From positions 498,852 through 553,399 of the forward strand of contig NZ_LN851186.1 in NCBI RefSeq assembly GCF_001243895.1: a stretch of 54,548 nt of DNA, in the 5' to 3' direction. Origin of the DNA: Bacillus testis. Its GTDB lineage: Bacteria; Bacillota; Bacilli; Bacillales; DSM-1321. Under the pieces are notes generated by a model, which was not told the DNA's origin, made no database searches, and was given only the letters and a program-made list of their open reading frames with translations. Within the stretch, counting starts at the first letter, position 1; every line of letters starts with the position of its first letter. Shown piece by piece: positions 43,898 through 52,776 of the stretch. Position numbers and translations under genes: made by a program.

Positions 43898-45481
43898 ATG
43901 AACAGAACGATTTTTACGAATGGCATTATACATACGCTGGATCATCGCTTTCCAATCTGTGAAGCAATCGTCGTTGAAAACGGAAGAATAGTAGATGTCG
44001 GCACCTATAAGGACATGGATCTGCAGTGGGGAAGAAGCGGCATTACCTATGTGGATTTGGAAGGGAAGACGGCTTCACCGGGATTAATCGACAGCCATTT
44101 GCATATGTCCGGTCTGGCTCTGTTTTACCTTGATCTGGATCTTACAGGTGTTACCTCGAAAGCTGCCATGCTCGATATGATCCGTGAAAAAGCGAATAGC
44201 CTTTCAGAAGGGGAATGGCTGCTCGGCATGGGCTGGGACGAAAACTTATTCGGAGACGGCGGCATACCGACACTTGAGGAATTGGATGCGGTTGCGCCGC
44301 ATTGCCCGCTCTATCTGAAACGGACTTGCCACCATGCTTTCCTGGTGAACTCACAAGCAATGGAAATCAGCGGTTGCGACAAGTCGGAAAGCCCCAATGT
44401 GGTCAGGGATCCGGAAACGGGGAAACCGACCGGTCTGTTGCTGGAGGGAGCGGCCAATCTGGTTACTCCTTATATTCCTGAACGCACGTACGATGAGATG
44501 AAGGGGGCGCTCGGCCAGGCGATGAAGTTTGCTGTCAGCAAGGGGCTGACTAGTGTCCACACCAATGATCCGCTTTATCTGGGCGGGTTTGAACAAACAT
44601 ACCGGATGTATGATGAACTGCTGAATGGCGGAGAACATGCCCTCCGCTGCAATCTGCTGATTGATTATCCGTTTCTGCAGGAAATGACAGCGCGGAACAT
44701 GAAGACGGGCTATGGAAACGATACACTGAAAATCGGTGCTGTAAAGATGTTTGCAGACGGGGCATTCGGCAGACGGACAGCTTTGTTATCGGCTCCTTAC
44801 TCCGATGATCCGGGGCATTACGGCGAAGCCATTCAGGAAGAAGAAGAATTGTTGAGCATGTTCAAGGCGGTGAGAGAAGCTGGTATGCCTGTTGCGGTCC
44901 ATACAATCGGCGATCAGGCGCTCGATATGGTGCTGGGTGCGCTGGCTGAATTTCCAGCTGTAGCATACCGGGACAGAATTATACATACTTCATTAATTCG
45001 AGATGATCTGGTCGGGAAAATGGCAGCTGCAAATATAATCGCAGATATCCAGCCGCGATTTTTAGCAGGTGATTTCCCGTGGATCCAGCAGCGTCTCGGC
45101 GAAGCCCGCATCAAAGACTTATATGCTTGGAAAACGCTCCTGTCGGCCGGGATATTATGTGCGGGTGGATCGGATGCGCCAGTCGAGCCAGTCGATCCAT
45201 TGCTTGGCATCCATGCGGCAGTGACGCGCCGATCCCCTGGGGAACGGCATGGCGGATGGAATGAAGGCCAGAAATTATCCATGTTTGAAGCGCTGAGGCT
45301 ATTTACCATCGGCGGCGCATACGCCACAAACGAGGAAGATGTAAAGGGTACGCTCTCTCCAGGTAAAATGGCTGATATGACCGTTTACTCTAAAGATATA
45401 CTTAAGCTTGAAGATCCTGATGAGCTCTTAGATACAGAGATTGACATGACCGTAATAGGCGGAAATATACAAAATATATAA
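43898..45481 (+). CDS. YtcJ-like amidohydrolase (PF07969)
   Basis: 527 residues of the amidohydrolase superfamily, metal-dependent TIM barrels that hydrolyse amide bonds. DSHLHMSG gives the metal-binding His-x-His (about 67-69), KTCHHAF-like RTCHHAFLVN follows, VKMFADGAFG is in the Lys position, AVHTIGDQALD gives a barrel His, and GSDAPVEPVDP the terminal catalytic Asp. The N- and C-terminal strands form the usual small beta-sandwich. ATG 43898 lies nine bases after GAAAGGGG; ATG 43862 in frame is poorly placed. Substrate not predictable. Confidence 0.9.
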   Translation: MNRTIFTNGIIHTLDHRFPICEAIVVENGRIVDVGTYKDMDLQWGRSGITYVDLEGKTASPGLIDSHLHMSGLALFYLDLDLTGVTSKAAMLDMIREKANSLSEGEWLLGMGWDENLFGDGGIPTLEELDAVAPHCPLYLKRTCHHAFLVNSQAMEISGCDKSESPNVVRDPETGKPTGLLLEGAANLVTPYIPERTYDEMKGALGQAMKFAVSKGLTSVHTNDPLYLGGFEQTYRMYDELLNGGEHALRCNLLIDYPFLQEMTARNMKTGYGNDTLKIGAVKMFADGAFGRRTALLSAPYSDDPGHYGEAIQEEEELLSMFKAVREAGMPVAVHTIGDQALDMVLGALAEFPAVAYRDRIIHTSLIRDDLVGKMAAANIIADIQPRFLAGDFPWIQQRLGEARIKDLYAWKTLLSAGILCAGGSDAPVEPVDPLLGIHAAVTRRSPGERHGGWNEGQKLSMFEALRLFTIGGAYATNEEDVKGTLSPGKMADMTVYSKDILKLEDPDELLDTEIDMTVIGGNIQNI

Positions 45482-45498
45482 TAGAATAGTTGCCCTTT

Positions 45499-45531
45499 AA
45501 CTCGCCATCATGCAAGAGGCGGGTTTTTTTA
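45499..45531 (+). terminator. Terminator after the amidohydrolase gene
   Basis: ACTCGCC pairs with GGCGGGT around an 11-base loop, followed by TTTTTTT. Confidence 0.88.
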
Positions 45532-45898
45532 TGGTATAGCGCTCTAATGGATTAAATAAGTTAAAAATAATCGATTGGTAGCAAAAATACTCTTTGATTG
45601 GTGCTTTATTTGAATCATAAGTCCTTTTTCGTAGATAAAAGGAATTATGCTTTTAGTCCTCTTTTTTCACATGCAAAAAAAGACAGAGGGTGTCCTTTTT
45701 ATATGAAATGAAGCGATTTTCCCAGACAAATTTCGACATGGATTTGACGTGTTCTACAGGAGATGGTAAAAATTACATGTAATATTAAGTATATAAAGGC
45801 AAATTAATTACAATAATGTTTAATTTTGATTATAAGTTAATAAGAGACAAAAGAAGAGTGCTTCACACTATTTAATAGTTTAGGAGAGAAGATGTCTG
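45532..45898. other. Leader region of the Tad locus
   Basis: No gene is visible in this AT-rich stretch. TTGACG (45744-45749), 17 bases and TGG-TAAAAA (-10 at 45767-45772, extended) may be the promoter of the pilus operon; it leaves a leader of more than 100 bases. Confidence 0.35.
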
Positions 45899-46678
45899 AT
45901 GCTAGAGTCAAAGAAGAGAGCGTTCATTTTTTTATTACTTGCTTTTATTTTAGCCAGTACAGCAGGATATTTGGTTTGGCAAAAAGTAAAGGACCTAAAT
46001 GCCGATTTGGGAGGTATGACAAAAATATACATAGCAAATGGAGATATACCAGCAAGAACACTGATAGAAAAAAATCAATTAACAACTATGGAGGTGCCTA
46101 ATAAATTTGTTAATTCATCGTATGTAACATCCCAAAAAGACCTATTGGGCATGGTAGTAGTCGTTCCATTAAACAAAAATGACGTTATAACCAAAAATAT
46201 GATTAAACCATATTCAAATCTTCGTGAAGAAAACCATCGTTTAGTTGCGATGTACCCTTCGGAAAAAATACAATTCGATCAAGTGATCGAGGCTTTAGAT
46301 AGAGTAGATATTATTATCTCCACGAAAGAAAACAATAAGCCTAAAACCGAAATCTTTATGAGGGATGTTCCTGTTGCTTATGCCTCAGTAGAAAAGAAAC
46401 AATTTGCGGGCGTGGCTTTAGAAGTCAGCATAGAGGATGCCTCCAAACTGATACATATTCAAAATTACGCTGACAAGGTAAGAGTTTTAAAGGCTAATGT
46501 AGGAAAAGAAGACAGCGAAGATCCCAATGCCAAGGCGGAAATAACTGACTCAACTACGAATATACCTCCCAAGACAAATCCAACTCAAAATCAAAATACG
46601 CAAAAGAACCAAAGTTCAGCAGAGGCTAACACTCAGCCCAAAGCTAAAATTCCACAAAATAATACTTCAACAAAATAA
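45899..46678 (+). CDS. cpaB: CpaB/RcpC-like SAF-domain pilus assembly protein
   Basis: 259 residues. One N-terminal membrane anchor (RAFIFLLLAFILASTAGYLV), then a SAF domain: KIYIANGDIPARTLIEKNQL, with the typical VVVPLNKNDVITKNMI. The C-terminal 50 residues are a low-complexity tail rich in Asn, Thr, Gln, Pro and Lys that could span the cell wall. In Gram-negative Tad systems CpaB sits at the secretin; in Firmicutes, with no outer membrane, its role is uncertain. AGGAGAG lies about nine bases before ATG 45899. First gene of the Tad locus. Confidence 0.85.
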   Translation: MLESKKRAFIFLLLAFILASTAGYLVWQKVKDLNADLGGMTKIYIANGDIPARTLIEKNQLTTMEVPNKFVNSSYVTSQKDLLGMVVVVPLNKNDVITKNMIKPYSNLREENHRLVAMYPSEKIQFDQVIEALDRVDIIISTKENNKPKTEIFMRDVPVAYASVEKKQFAGVALEVSIEDASKLIHIQNYADKVRVLKANVGKEDSEDPNAKAEITDSTTNIPPKTNPTQNQNTQKNQSSAEANTQPKAKIPQNNTSTK

Positions 46679-46746
46679 GGTTACTACCCCAAGAGAAAAT
46701 ATAAAAAAAGAAATAAATCAAAATTATTAAAAGGTGCTAGAGGGAT

Positions 46747-47895
46747 ATGGAAAATAATTTGAATATATTTTTGGTTAGTGAGCACGAGGCAATCCATAGC
46801 CAATTATTAAATGCTTTTAGTGATCAATATAAAATTAGGCTTATTTCACCTGATGAACTAATAAGAGAAGTGAATAGAGATACGCCGGATATTGTTATTT
46901 ATATACAACCCGAAAGCGATGTGTCGGTAGAAAGCATTCAATTCTTACAAATGGCTACACCATCTACTCAGGTTATATTTATTGCTAGGGTAGGAGATTT
47001 AAGTCTCTTGAGAAATGTAACCCAATCAGGGGCAACAGAATTCTTTGTCTATCCTGAAGAAATTAGTTTATTCATAAGTCGATTTTCAACGATTTGCACG
47101 AACTATAAAAAAAATGTGGAAATCAGCAAACAAACGCTCCATTTTTCTAGGGGCAGAGGACAAATCTTTTCCTTTTTCAGCAGCAATGGCGGATCTGGGA
47201 AATCCCTGCTAGCTTCAACGTTTGCCCAGACACTGAAGTTAGAATTGAATGCCGAAGTCATTTTAATTGATTTGAATTTACAATTTGGCGGAATAGAGAC
47301 GATGTTATCAATTGACTCTACAAGGTCTATTGCTGATTTGCTTCCTGTTGCAGATGAATTAAACGAGAGCCATATACGCAATGTGTGCCAAAAACTGCCT
47401 GATTCAAAGGTGGATGTTCTTCTCAGCCCATGTGACGCAGAAGTTGCAGAATCTTTATCTGATGAGTTCATTGCAAAACTTTTAAGGACTTGCAGAAGAA
47501 GCTTTGACTTTGTTGTCATTGATCTTCCTTCTTATATCAATGCCCAAGTAGTTACCGCATTGGAAGAAGCGGATCAAATTATATATATACTTAATCCGAA
47601 TACTCCGTCTTTAAAAACATTGAAGCAGTTTGAAGAATTAAGCATCAGATTAGGCATTGAATTGTCTTCTCGAGCCTCTATTCTTATCAATAAGGTAGCA
47701 AGAGAAAATGAGGTTCAAGAAAAAGATTTGAAATCTATTCTAAGATTCCCCGTTAATGGCGCAATCCGATTGGACCATAAAGGTGTACAGCCATTTATCA
47801 ATAAGGGTGAACCAATCCGTAAGGTTACAAAGGAAAGAAGATTAATTCCTTTTGCTAAAGATGTTAAAAAATGGGCTTTGGCTGTTGTCAAATAG
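46747..47895 (+). CDS. cpaE: CpaE/TadZ-like pilus localisation ATPase
   Basis: 382 residues. Residues 1-120 look like a receiver-type fold (NIFLVSEHEAIHSQLL, PDIVIYIQPESD, TQVIFIARVGDL) but lack a clear phosphoacceptor triad. From about 135 a MinD/ParA ATPase follows: FFSSNGGSGKSLLASTFAQ with a deviant Walker A, ILIDLNLQFGGIETMLS, and FVVIDLPSYINAQVV. TadZ/CpaE proteins place the Tad machine in the cell. It lies 68 bases after cpaB, preceded by GGTGCTAGAGGG. Confidence 0.9.
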   Translation: MENNLNIFLVSEHEAIHSQLLNAFSDQYKIRLISPDELIREVNRDTPDIVIYIQPESDVSVESIQFLQMATPSTQVIFIARVGDLSLLRNVTQSGATEFFVYPEEISLFISRFSTICTNYKKNVEISKQTLHFSRGRGQIFSFFSSNGGSGKSLLASTFAQTLKLELNAEVILIDLNLQFGGIETMLSIDSTRSIADLLPVADELNESHIRNVCQKLPDSKVDVLLSPCDAEVAESLSDEFIAKLLRTCRRSFDFVVIDLPSYINAQVVTALEEADQIIYILNPNTPSLKTLKQFEELSIRLGIELSSRASILINKVARENEVQEKDLKSILRFPVNGAIRLDHKGVQPFINKGEPIRKVTKERRLIPFAKDVKKWALAVVK

Positions 47896-47907
47896 GGGGA
47901 TTAGATA

Positions 47908-49266
47908 ATGGCATCAACATCCATATTTGAAAAAAGAAAAGAAAAAGCATCCAGCATCAAACGGAATAAAGATTATAAATATGAGAACCATTTAGTGGAT
48001 GAACTGGTTGAACACTATAAGGCAAGGCTGTTGAGAGATACAAATTTGGAGGCACTAACGCAATTATCACAAGGGGAAATGCGGCTTCGTATTGAACAGC
48101 TTGTGAGCCAATTCATGTCTGAAGAAAGAGTGATCATTTCAAGGCATGATAAAGATATACTGATTACCCGTATTCTAGATGAATCTGTAGGATATGGACC
48201 ATTGGAACCGCTTATTAACGACCCTACGATAACAGAGATACTAATCAATGGGAGTGATGAAGTATATGTAGAAAAATACGGAAAATTGGAATTGATTGAT
48301 GTATCCTTTCGCAATGATGAGCACGTCCGCCATGTAGTAGACAGAATCGTTGCCCCCCTCGGTAGAAGGATTGATGAAAGTTCACCGATGGTGGATGCCC
48401 GATTGCCTGATGGCAGCCGAGTAAATGCGGTCATATCCCCGGTGAGCTTGAATGGGACATTGGTTTCGATACGGAAATTTCGCCAAAAGCCATTTGAAAT
48501 GCAGGATTTCCTGAACTTCAATACACTCACTTCTGCAATGGCAAAATTTTTGGAAGCAGTTGTAAAGTCTAAGCTGAATGTTTTGATCTCTGGCGGGACT
48601 GGTTCGGGTAAAACCTCCCTATTAAATGTAATAGCTACTGCCATTCCACCAGGAGAAAGGGTTTTAACCATTGAAGATTCTGCAGAGTTACGCCTGAACA
48701 GGCCAAATGTGATTGGGATGGAGGCCCGCCCCGCGAATGTGGAAGGGAAAGGTGAAATCTCCATCCGGCAGCTTGTCCGGAATGCGTTACGGATGAGGCC
48801 GGATCGAATTATCGTCGGAGAGGTACGGAGCGGAGAAGCATTCGATATGTTGCAGGCAATGAACACAGGCCATGAAGGCTCCATTACAACTGTGCATGCA
48901 AACTCGCCCGAGGATGCTCTGAGAAGGGTAGAAGCCATGGTAGTTATGGCAGGAATGGAACTTCCCAGCCATGTAATCAGGGATTATATTGTAGGGGCTT
49001 TGGATATCATTGTTCAAGCAACGAGGTTAACAGACGGAACGAGAAAAGTAGTTTCTATTTCTGAAATTTGTAAAAGGGAGGATGGTTCTCATACAGTAAA
49101 AGATATTTTTATATATAAGAGAACTGGAATGACGAAAGATGGCCAAATTGAAGGATACTTTACACCGACAGGGTATGTCCCAAAATGCCTTGAACGCTTT
49201 GCTTATTTTGGCATTAACATCCCAGAGGCAACTTTTAGTGAATTATACAAGGAAGTGAACTTATGA
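47908..49266 (+). CDS. cpaF: Tad secretion ATPase CpaF/TadA
   Basis: 452 residues of the GspE/VirB11 superfamily, the motor for pilus extension and probably retraction. The N-terminal region has YGPLEPLINDPTITEILING (the CpaF signature). The ATPase has Walker A ISGGTGSGKTSLLN, the Asp box LTIEDSAELR, Walker B RIIVGEVRSGEAFDML, and the His box TGHEGSITTVHANSPEDAL. All catalytic motifs are intact. GGGGGA precedes ATG 47908; the stop overlaps the tadB start. Confidence 0.96.
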   Translation: MASTSIFEKRKEKASSIKRNKDYKYENHLVDELVEHYKARLLRDTNLEALTQLSQGEMRLRIEQLVSQFMSEERVIISRHDKDILITRILDESVGYGPLEPLINDPTITEILINGSDEVYVEKYGKLELIDVSFRNDEHVRHVVDRIVAPLGRRIDESSPMVDARLPDGSRVNAVISPVSLNGTLVSIRKFRQKPFEMQDFLNFNTLTSAMAKFLEAVVKSKLNVLISGGTGSGKTSLLNVIATAIPPGERVLTIEDSAELRLNRPNVIGMEARPANVEGKGEISIRQLVRNALRMRPDRIIVGEVRSGEAFDMLQAMNTGHEGSITTVHANSPEDALRRVEAMVVMAGMELPSHVIRDYIVGALDIIVQATRLTDGTRKVVSISEICKREDGSHTVKDIFIYKRTGMTKDGQIEGYFTPTGYVPKCLERFAYFGINIPEATFSELYKEVNL

Positions 49267-50189
49267 CGGCCAGTGTTCTGACTACTCTTTCCGTATTTGC
49301 AGCCATTATAATGGGTTATTTATATCTGGATTATCGGAAAGAAAAAAGAGAATGGAGAAAAAGAGTTAATCGGCTATATAACGATGGGGCTAAAAGAAAA
49401 AGCACCATTGTTTTATTAGGAGATCGCTTTGATCAATCAGAAATGGCTTCGCCGCTTCATAGCAAATTAACGGAAAGCAGCCTATCCATTACCCCATCAG
49501 AATATATCGTTTTCCAATTTGTTGCTTGGATGGGTTTAATTATGCTGCTGAATAATTTTTTTAGTATTACCTTTCCGATGAATATAATAATAGCCCTTCT
49601 CATTTTGGAAGGCAGTAAGCGGATATTCTTCCTCTACAGAAAAAGTAAGATGAAAGAAAAGATGGTTGAACAACTACCGGAAATTTGCAGAACGCTTGCT
49701 AATGGCACTAGATCTGGAATGACATTGACGCAGAGTATAAATCTAGTCGCCCAGGAAGTCAGCTTGCCAGCTAAAGTAGAGTTCAAGAGAATGGCAAATG
49801 AGTTAGCTCTAGGAATTGATTTTAATGTGGCGTTGAAATCCATGGAGAAAAGGATTGATAGCCGAGAGTTTCGTTTATTCGTAGCGACTTTGCTTATCCA
49901 AAAAAAAGCGGGAGGAAATCTTTTTGCTGTATTGGATGAAATGGGACAAACCCTCGAAGAAAGAAAAATACTGTTGCAAGAAATAAAAACAATGACCGCC
50001 GAACAAAGATATGTAGCTTACATTGTTCCGGTGATCCCGATTTTCCTGGTACTTATGATGAATAATGTAATTGATGGCTTTTTAGATCCTTTATTTACAG
50101 GAATCGGCGCTGTGCTATTTGCACTCTTCCTAGCGGGCACAGTTCTTACCTTCGTTTTAGTCAGAAAGGTCACAAATATAAGGGTGTGA
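49263..50189 (+). CDS. tadB: Tad pilus inner-membrane platform protein TadB
   Basis: 308 residues, T2SSF domain. A membrane segment at the N-terminus, a paired segment near 80-120, and two more near 260-305. The T2SSF cytoplasmic loop reads EQLPEICRTLANGTRSGMTL and FVATLLIQKKAGGNLFAVLD, then ETLEERKILLQEIKTMTAEQ. It forms the assembly platform with TadC. The ATG overlaps cpaF by four bases. Confidence 0.93.
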   Translation: MTASVLTTLSVFAAIIMGYLYLDYRKEKREWRKRVNRLYNDGAKRKSTIVLLGDRFDQSEMASPLHSKLTESSLSITPSEYIVFQFVAWMGLIMLLNNFFSITFPMNIIIALLILEGSKRIFFLYRKSKMKEKMVEQLPEICRTLANGTRSGMTLTQSINLVAQEVSLPAKVEFKRMANELALGIDFNVALKSMEKRIDSREFRLFVATLLIQKKAGGNLFAVLDEMGQTLEERKILLQEIKTMTAEQRYVAYIVPVIPIFLVLMMNNVIDGFLDPLFTGIGAVLFALFLAGTVLTFVLVRKVTNIRV

Positions 50190-50193
50190 GAAT

Positions 50194-51126
50194 GTGGATG
50201 GTCTAATCTTTATTTTACTATTGCTTATACTCTCTTTCCTCGCAATCTCTTTCCGCTATTTTTATAAATTTTTCTTAACGAGGGAAGAGTTGCGAAGTGA
50301 AATCAGAGAAAAACATCGTTTGGAAAGTAACCTGGAAAAAAAGGCGACAAAGAAAGAAAAAATCTTAATAAAGATATTCTCTTTTGCAGATGATTTTTCA
50401 GATCTTGGTCAACGAATAAACTTCTACAGCGAAAATGAAGATGTGCAGCGGTTACTAATGCAGGCAGGATTCCCTTATGAATTAACAGTTGCTAGATTTC
50501 AAGGCGTCAAAATGTTTTTTGCAGTCATCGGTCTCATAGTTGGTGGGATTGGCTTAATATTACAGTTCCCGTTTTCTCAAATTTCTGTCATATTACTTCC
50601 AATCATTTCGTATTTTTGCGTAGTGCTTTGGCTTCGGGGCAAAGCAAAGGCAAGACAAGAAGAATTATCCTATCAGTTGCCGGACTTTTTAGATACGATG
50701 AGTGTTACATTGCAAGCGGGGGTGGGGCTTGATCAAGCCTTAAGAGATATTACACCATTTTTTGAGGGCCCCATAAAAGAAGAGTTCGGTAGATTCATAC
50801 AGGAAACAGATGTGGGAGTGCCAAGGCCTGAAGCTTACAAGACACTTTTGGTCCGTAATGATAGTAACGAATTTCAATTGCTGATTAAATCCCTAATTCA
50901 AGGTGAACGGCTCGGCGTGCCTATCTCCAAGACATTCAAACAACAATCTGAGGAAATGAGAAAAATAAAAAAAGAAAGAGTAAAGGAAAAAGCGGCAAAA
51001 GCTTCTCCGAAAGTTACACTTATTACCACTTTCTTGGTTATGCCCTCAGCTCTACTCCTAATTGCGGGGTTGATGATTATAAATATGTTTAATGATAATA
51101 GTAATTTGTTTGATTTATTCAAATAA
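50194..51126 (+). CDS. tadC: Tad pilus inner-membrane platform protein TadC
   Basis: 310 residues, T2SSF domain. A hydrophobic N-terminus, a basic coil, membrane pair near 105-145, the loop YQLPDFLDTMSVTLQAGVGL, LLIKSLIQGERLGVPISKTF and a final hydrophobic segment near 280-300. Starts at GTG 50194, four bases after tadB stops. Paralogous to TadB in fold. Confidence 0.93.
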   Translation: MDGLIFILLLLILSFLAISFRYFYKFFLTREELRSEIREKHRLESNLEKKATKKEKILIKIFSFADDFSDLGQRINFYSENEDVQRLLMQAGFPYELTVARFQGVKMFFAVIGLIVGGIGLILQFPFSQISVILLPIISYFCVVLWLRGKAKARQEELSYQLPDFLDTMSVTLQAGVGLDQALRDITPFFEGPIKEEFGRFIQETDVGVPRPEAYKTLLVRNDSNEFQLLIKSLIQGERLGVPISKTFKQQSEEMRKIKKERVKEKAAKASPKVTLITTFLVMPSALLLIAGLMIINMFNDNSNLFDLFK

Positions 51127-51147
51127 AAAATAAAAAGGAGAATGAAA

Positions 51148-51354
51148 ATGAAAAATATGATGCAAACAGTTTGGGTGAAGGTAATGTATCCGGTGAAAAA
51201 TGAAAGAGGCGCACAATCATTAGAATGGCTTGGCCTTGCAGCGTTGCTGATTTTAGTATTGGGAATTGTGTCGACCGCGGTAAGCAAACAGGAAAACGGT
51301 ATAACCGGCCTTATTGGTAAAATCATCGATAAAATCACACAAATGGTAGGCTAA
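51148..51354 (+). CDS. Flp-type (type IVb) pilin-like small protein
   Basis: 68 residues from ATG 51148 (AAGGAG seven bases upstream; ATG 51142 is too close). The sequence KNERGAQSLEWLGLAALLIL has a class III prepilin cleavage site: Gly, then Ala, with Glu at +5 and a long hydrophobic helix. Classical Flp pilins have Glu-Tyr at +5/+6; here it is Glu-Trp. The C-terminus is short and amphipathic (GLIGKIIDKITQMVG). It directly follows tadC. It is the only pilin candidate in the window and no prepilin peptidase gene is present. Confidence 0.82.
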   Translation: MKNMMQTVWVKVMYPVKNERGAQSLEWLGLAALLILVLGIVSTAVSKQENGITGLIGKIIDKITQMVG

Positions 51355-51388
51355 GGATGGTCAAATAATAGGAAAGTAAGAGGTTATT

Positions 51389-52762
51389 ATGAGGAATCCA
51401 ATTGTTGTAACTATTCTGGCTCTACTCCTTTTAGTATCGGGCGGTTGCAGTCAAGAACAAGACAGTCAAACAAAAGGTGAACCGAAAACCAAAATAGTTC
51501 ATCAGAAAAAAAACAAAAGCGAAGAAGCTCAAGAGGATTCTGATTCTATAGAAGAGCCTCCTTTGCCAACTTCCTATACTGAATTAGAGCAAAGGCCGGT
51601 AGGTGAATTTTACGATATACCAACCAATTTTAACAAAGAAGATGAAGAACATATTATTCAATCTTTTCAGGATTTGCCGGATATCTCTAAAAATCCTTCT
51701 GATGAGAAAATAGATCAATTTTATCGAAAATTGCTAAAGATGGCCCAAAATGAGTATAAAGGACCTGAGGAAATGATCCGAAAGCTGCGCTTTCAATCGA
51801 TAGGCGATCCATCTATCAGTAATCCAAGGTATCAATTTAAAGAAAACTTAAATGTTGAAATTTTATTGGATGCTTCTGGTAGTATGGCGCAAAATGCGGG
51901 TGGTTCAAACAAAATGGCTGCAGCGAAAGACGCTATTCGATCATTTGTGCAAGAACTGCCAAAGGAAGCTAGAGTAGGCATTCGTGTATACGGCAATAAA
52001 GGAAGCAACGCTGAATCCGACAAGGAACTTTCATGCAGCAGCACAGAATTGGCATATCCGCTATCTGCTTACGATCAAACTAGTTTTGAATTAGCTTTGG
52101 GCAACATTAAACCTACGGGATGGACCCCAACAGGCTTGGCTTTAACAGAAGCTTTAAAGGATCTGGCTTCTTTTGATGGGAAGACAAATACGAATATAGT
52201 CTATTTAGTCAGTGACGGCGTTTCCACTTGTGGAGATCAGCCTATCGAGGCAGCCAAAAAGTTGTTTACATCCGATACTATTCCGATTGTCAATGTAATT
52301 GGCTTTGACGTAGACAGTAAAGGACAAAATGAATTGAAAGAGATTGCAAGAGCAACAGATGGCCTTTATTCAAATGTCACTGATCCAGCACAACTGAATG
52401 AAGAACTCTCTCATTTAAAAGAGGTTACGGAAAGCTGGAATGAATGGAGAAAACTAGGGAAACAAAATCTTGAAGGTAAACACATACAAAATAATATAGA
52501 TATTTTTGCGTATATAGCCCATGAAGAAGCAACATCTACATTTGAAGAAACGAAAATAAGTTTGATTATAGGTGTTCTTCAACGATACGGGAAATTAAGC
52601 AAAGAGACCCGAGATGTTTTGGAACAAAAAAATAAGGAATATCATCAATGGATTGATGAGGAAATTAGCCGTTTTGAAACGGAATTAAAAGCCCTGAATG
52701 ATCAGGGGTATGCAGAGGCATTGAATGCTTTGGAACAAAAATATAAACAAAATATTGAGTAA
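51389..52762 (+). CDS. Secreted lipoprotein with von Willebrand factor A domain, Tad-associated
   Basis: 457 residues. Lipoprotein signal ending VSGGCS (Cys about 21), then an acidic, disordered linker. The VWA domain (about 150-345) has an intact MIDAS: DASGSM (about 160), a Thr in GWTPTGLAL (about 250) and the Asp in VYLVSDGVSTCGD. The last 110 residues are a charged helical tail with many Glu, Lys and Gln, ending KYKQNIE. A metal-dependent adhesin or scaffold anchored to the membrane outer face is likely. It lies 34 bases after the pilin gene, in the same direction, so is probably co-transcribed. Confidence 0.85.
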   Translation: MRNPIVVTILALLLLVSGGCSQEQDSQTKGEPKTKIVHQKKNKSEEAQEDSDSIEEPPLPTSYTELEQRPVGEFYDIPTNFNKEDEEHIIQSFQDLPDISKNPSDEKIDQFYRKLLKMAQNEYKGPEEMIRKLRFQSIGDPSISNPRYQFKENLNVEILLDASGSMAQNAGGSNKMAAAKDAIRSFVQELPKEARVGIRVYGNKGSNAESDKELSCSSTELAYPLSAYDQTSFELALGNIKPTGWTPTGLALTEALKDLASFDGKTNTNIVYLVSDGVSTCGDQPIEAAKKLFTSDTIPIVNVIGFDVDSKGQNELKEIARATDGLYSNVTDPAQLNEELSHLKEVTESWNEWRKLGKQNLEGKHIQNNIDIFAYIAHEEATSTFEETKISLIIGVLQRYGKLSKETRDVLEQKNKEYHQWIDEEISRFETELKALNDQGYAEALNALEQKYKQNIE

Positions 52763-52776
52763 AAAGGAGAGGCAGG

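Noticed and set aside
48015..48938. Long minus-strand open frame opposite cpaF
   Set aside because: It lies wholly inside the clear cpaF coding region, has no ribosome site and gives low-complexity sequence; the same applies to minus frames opposite groEL, rex and tsaD.
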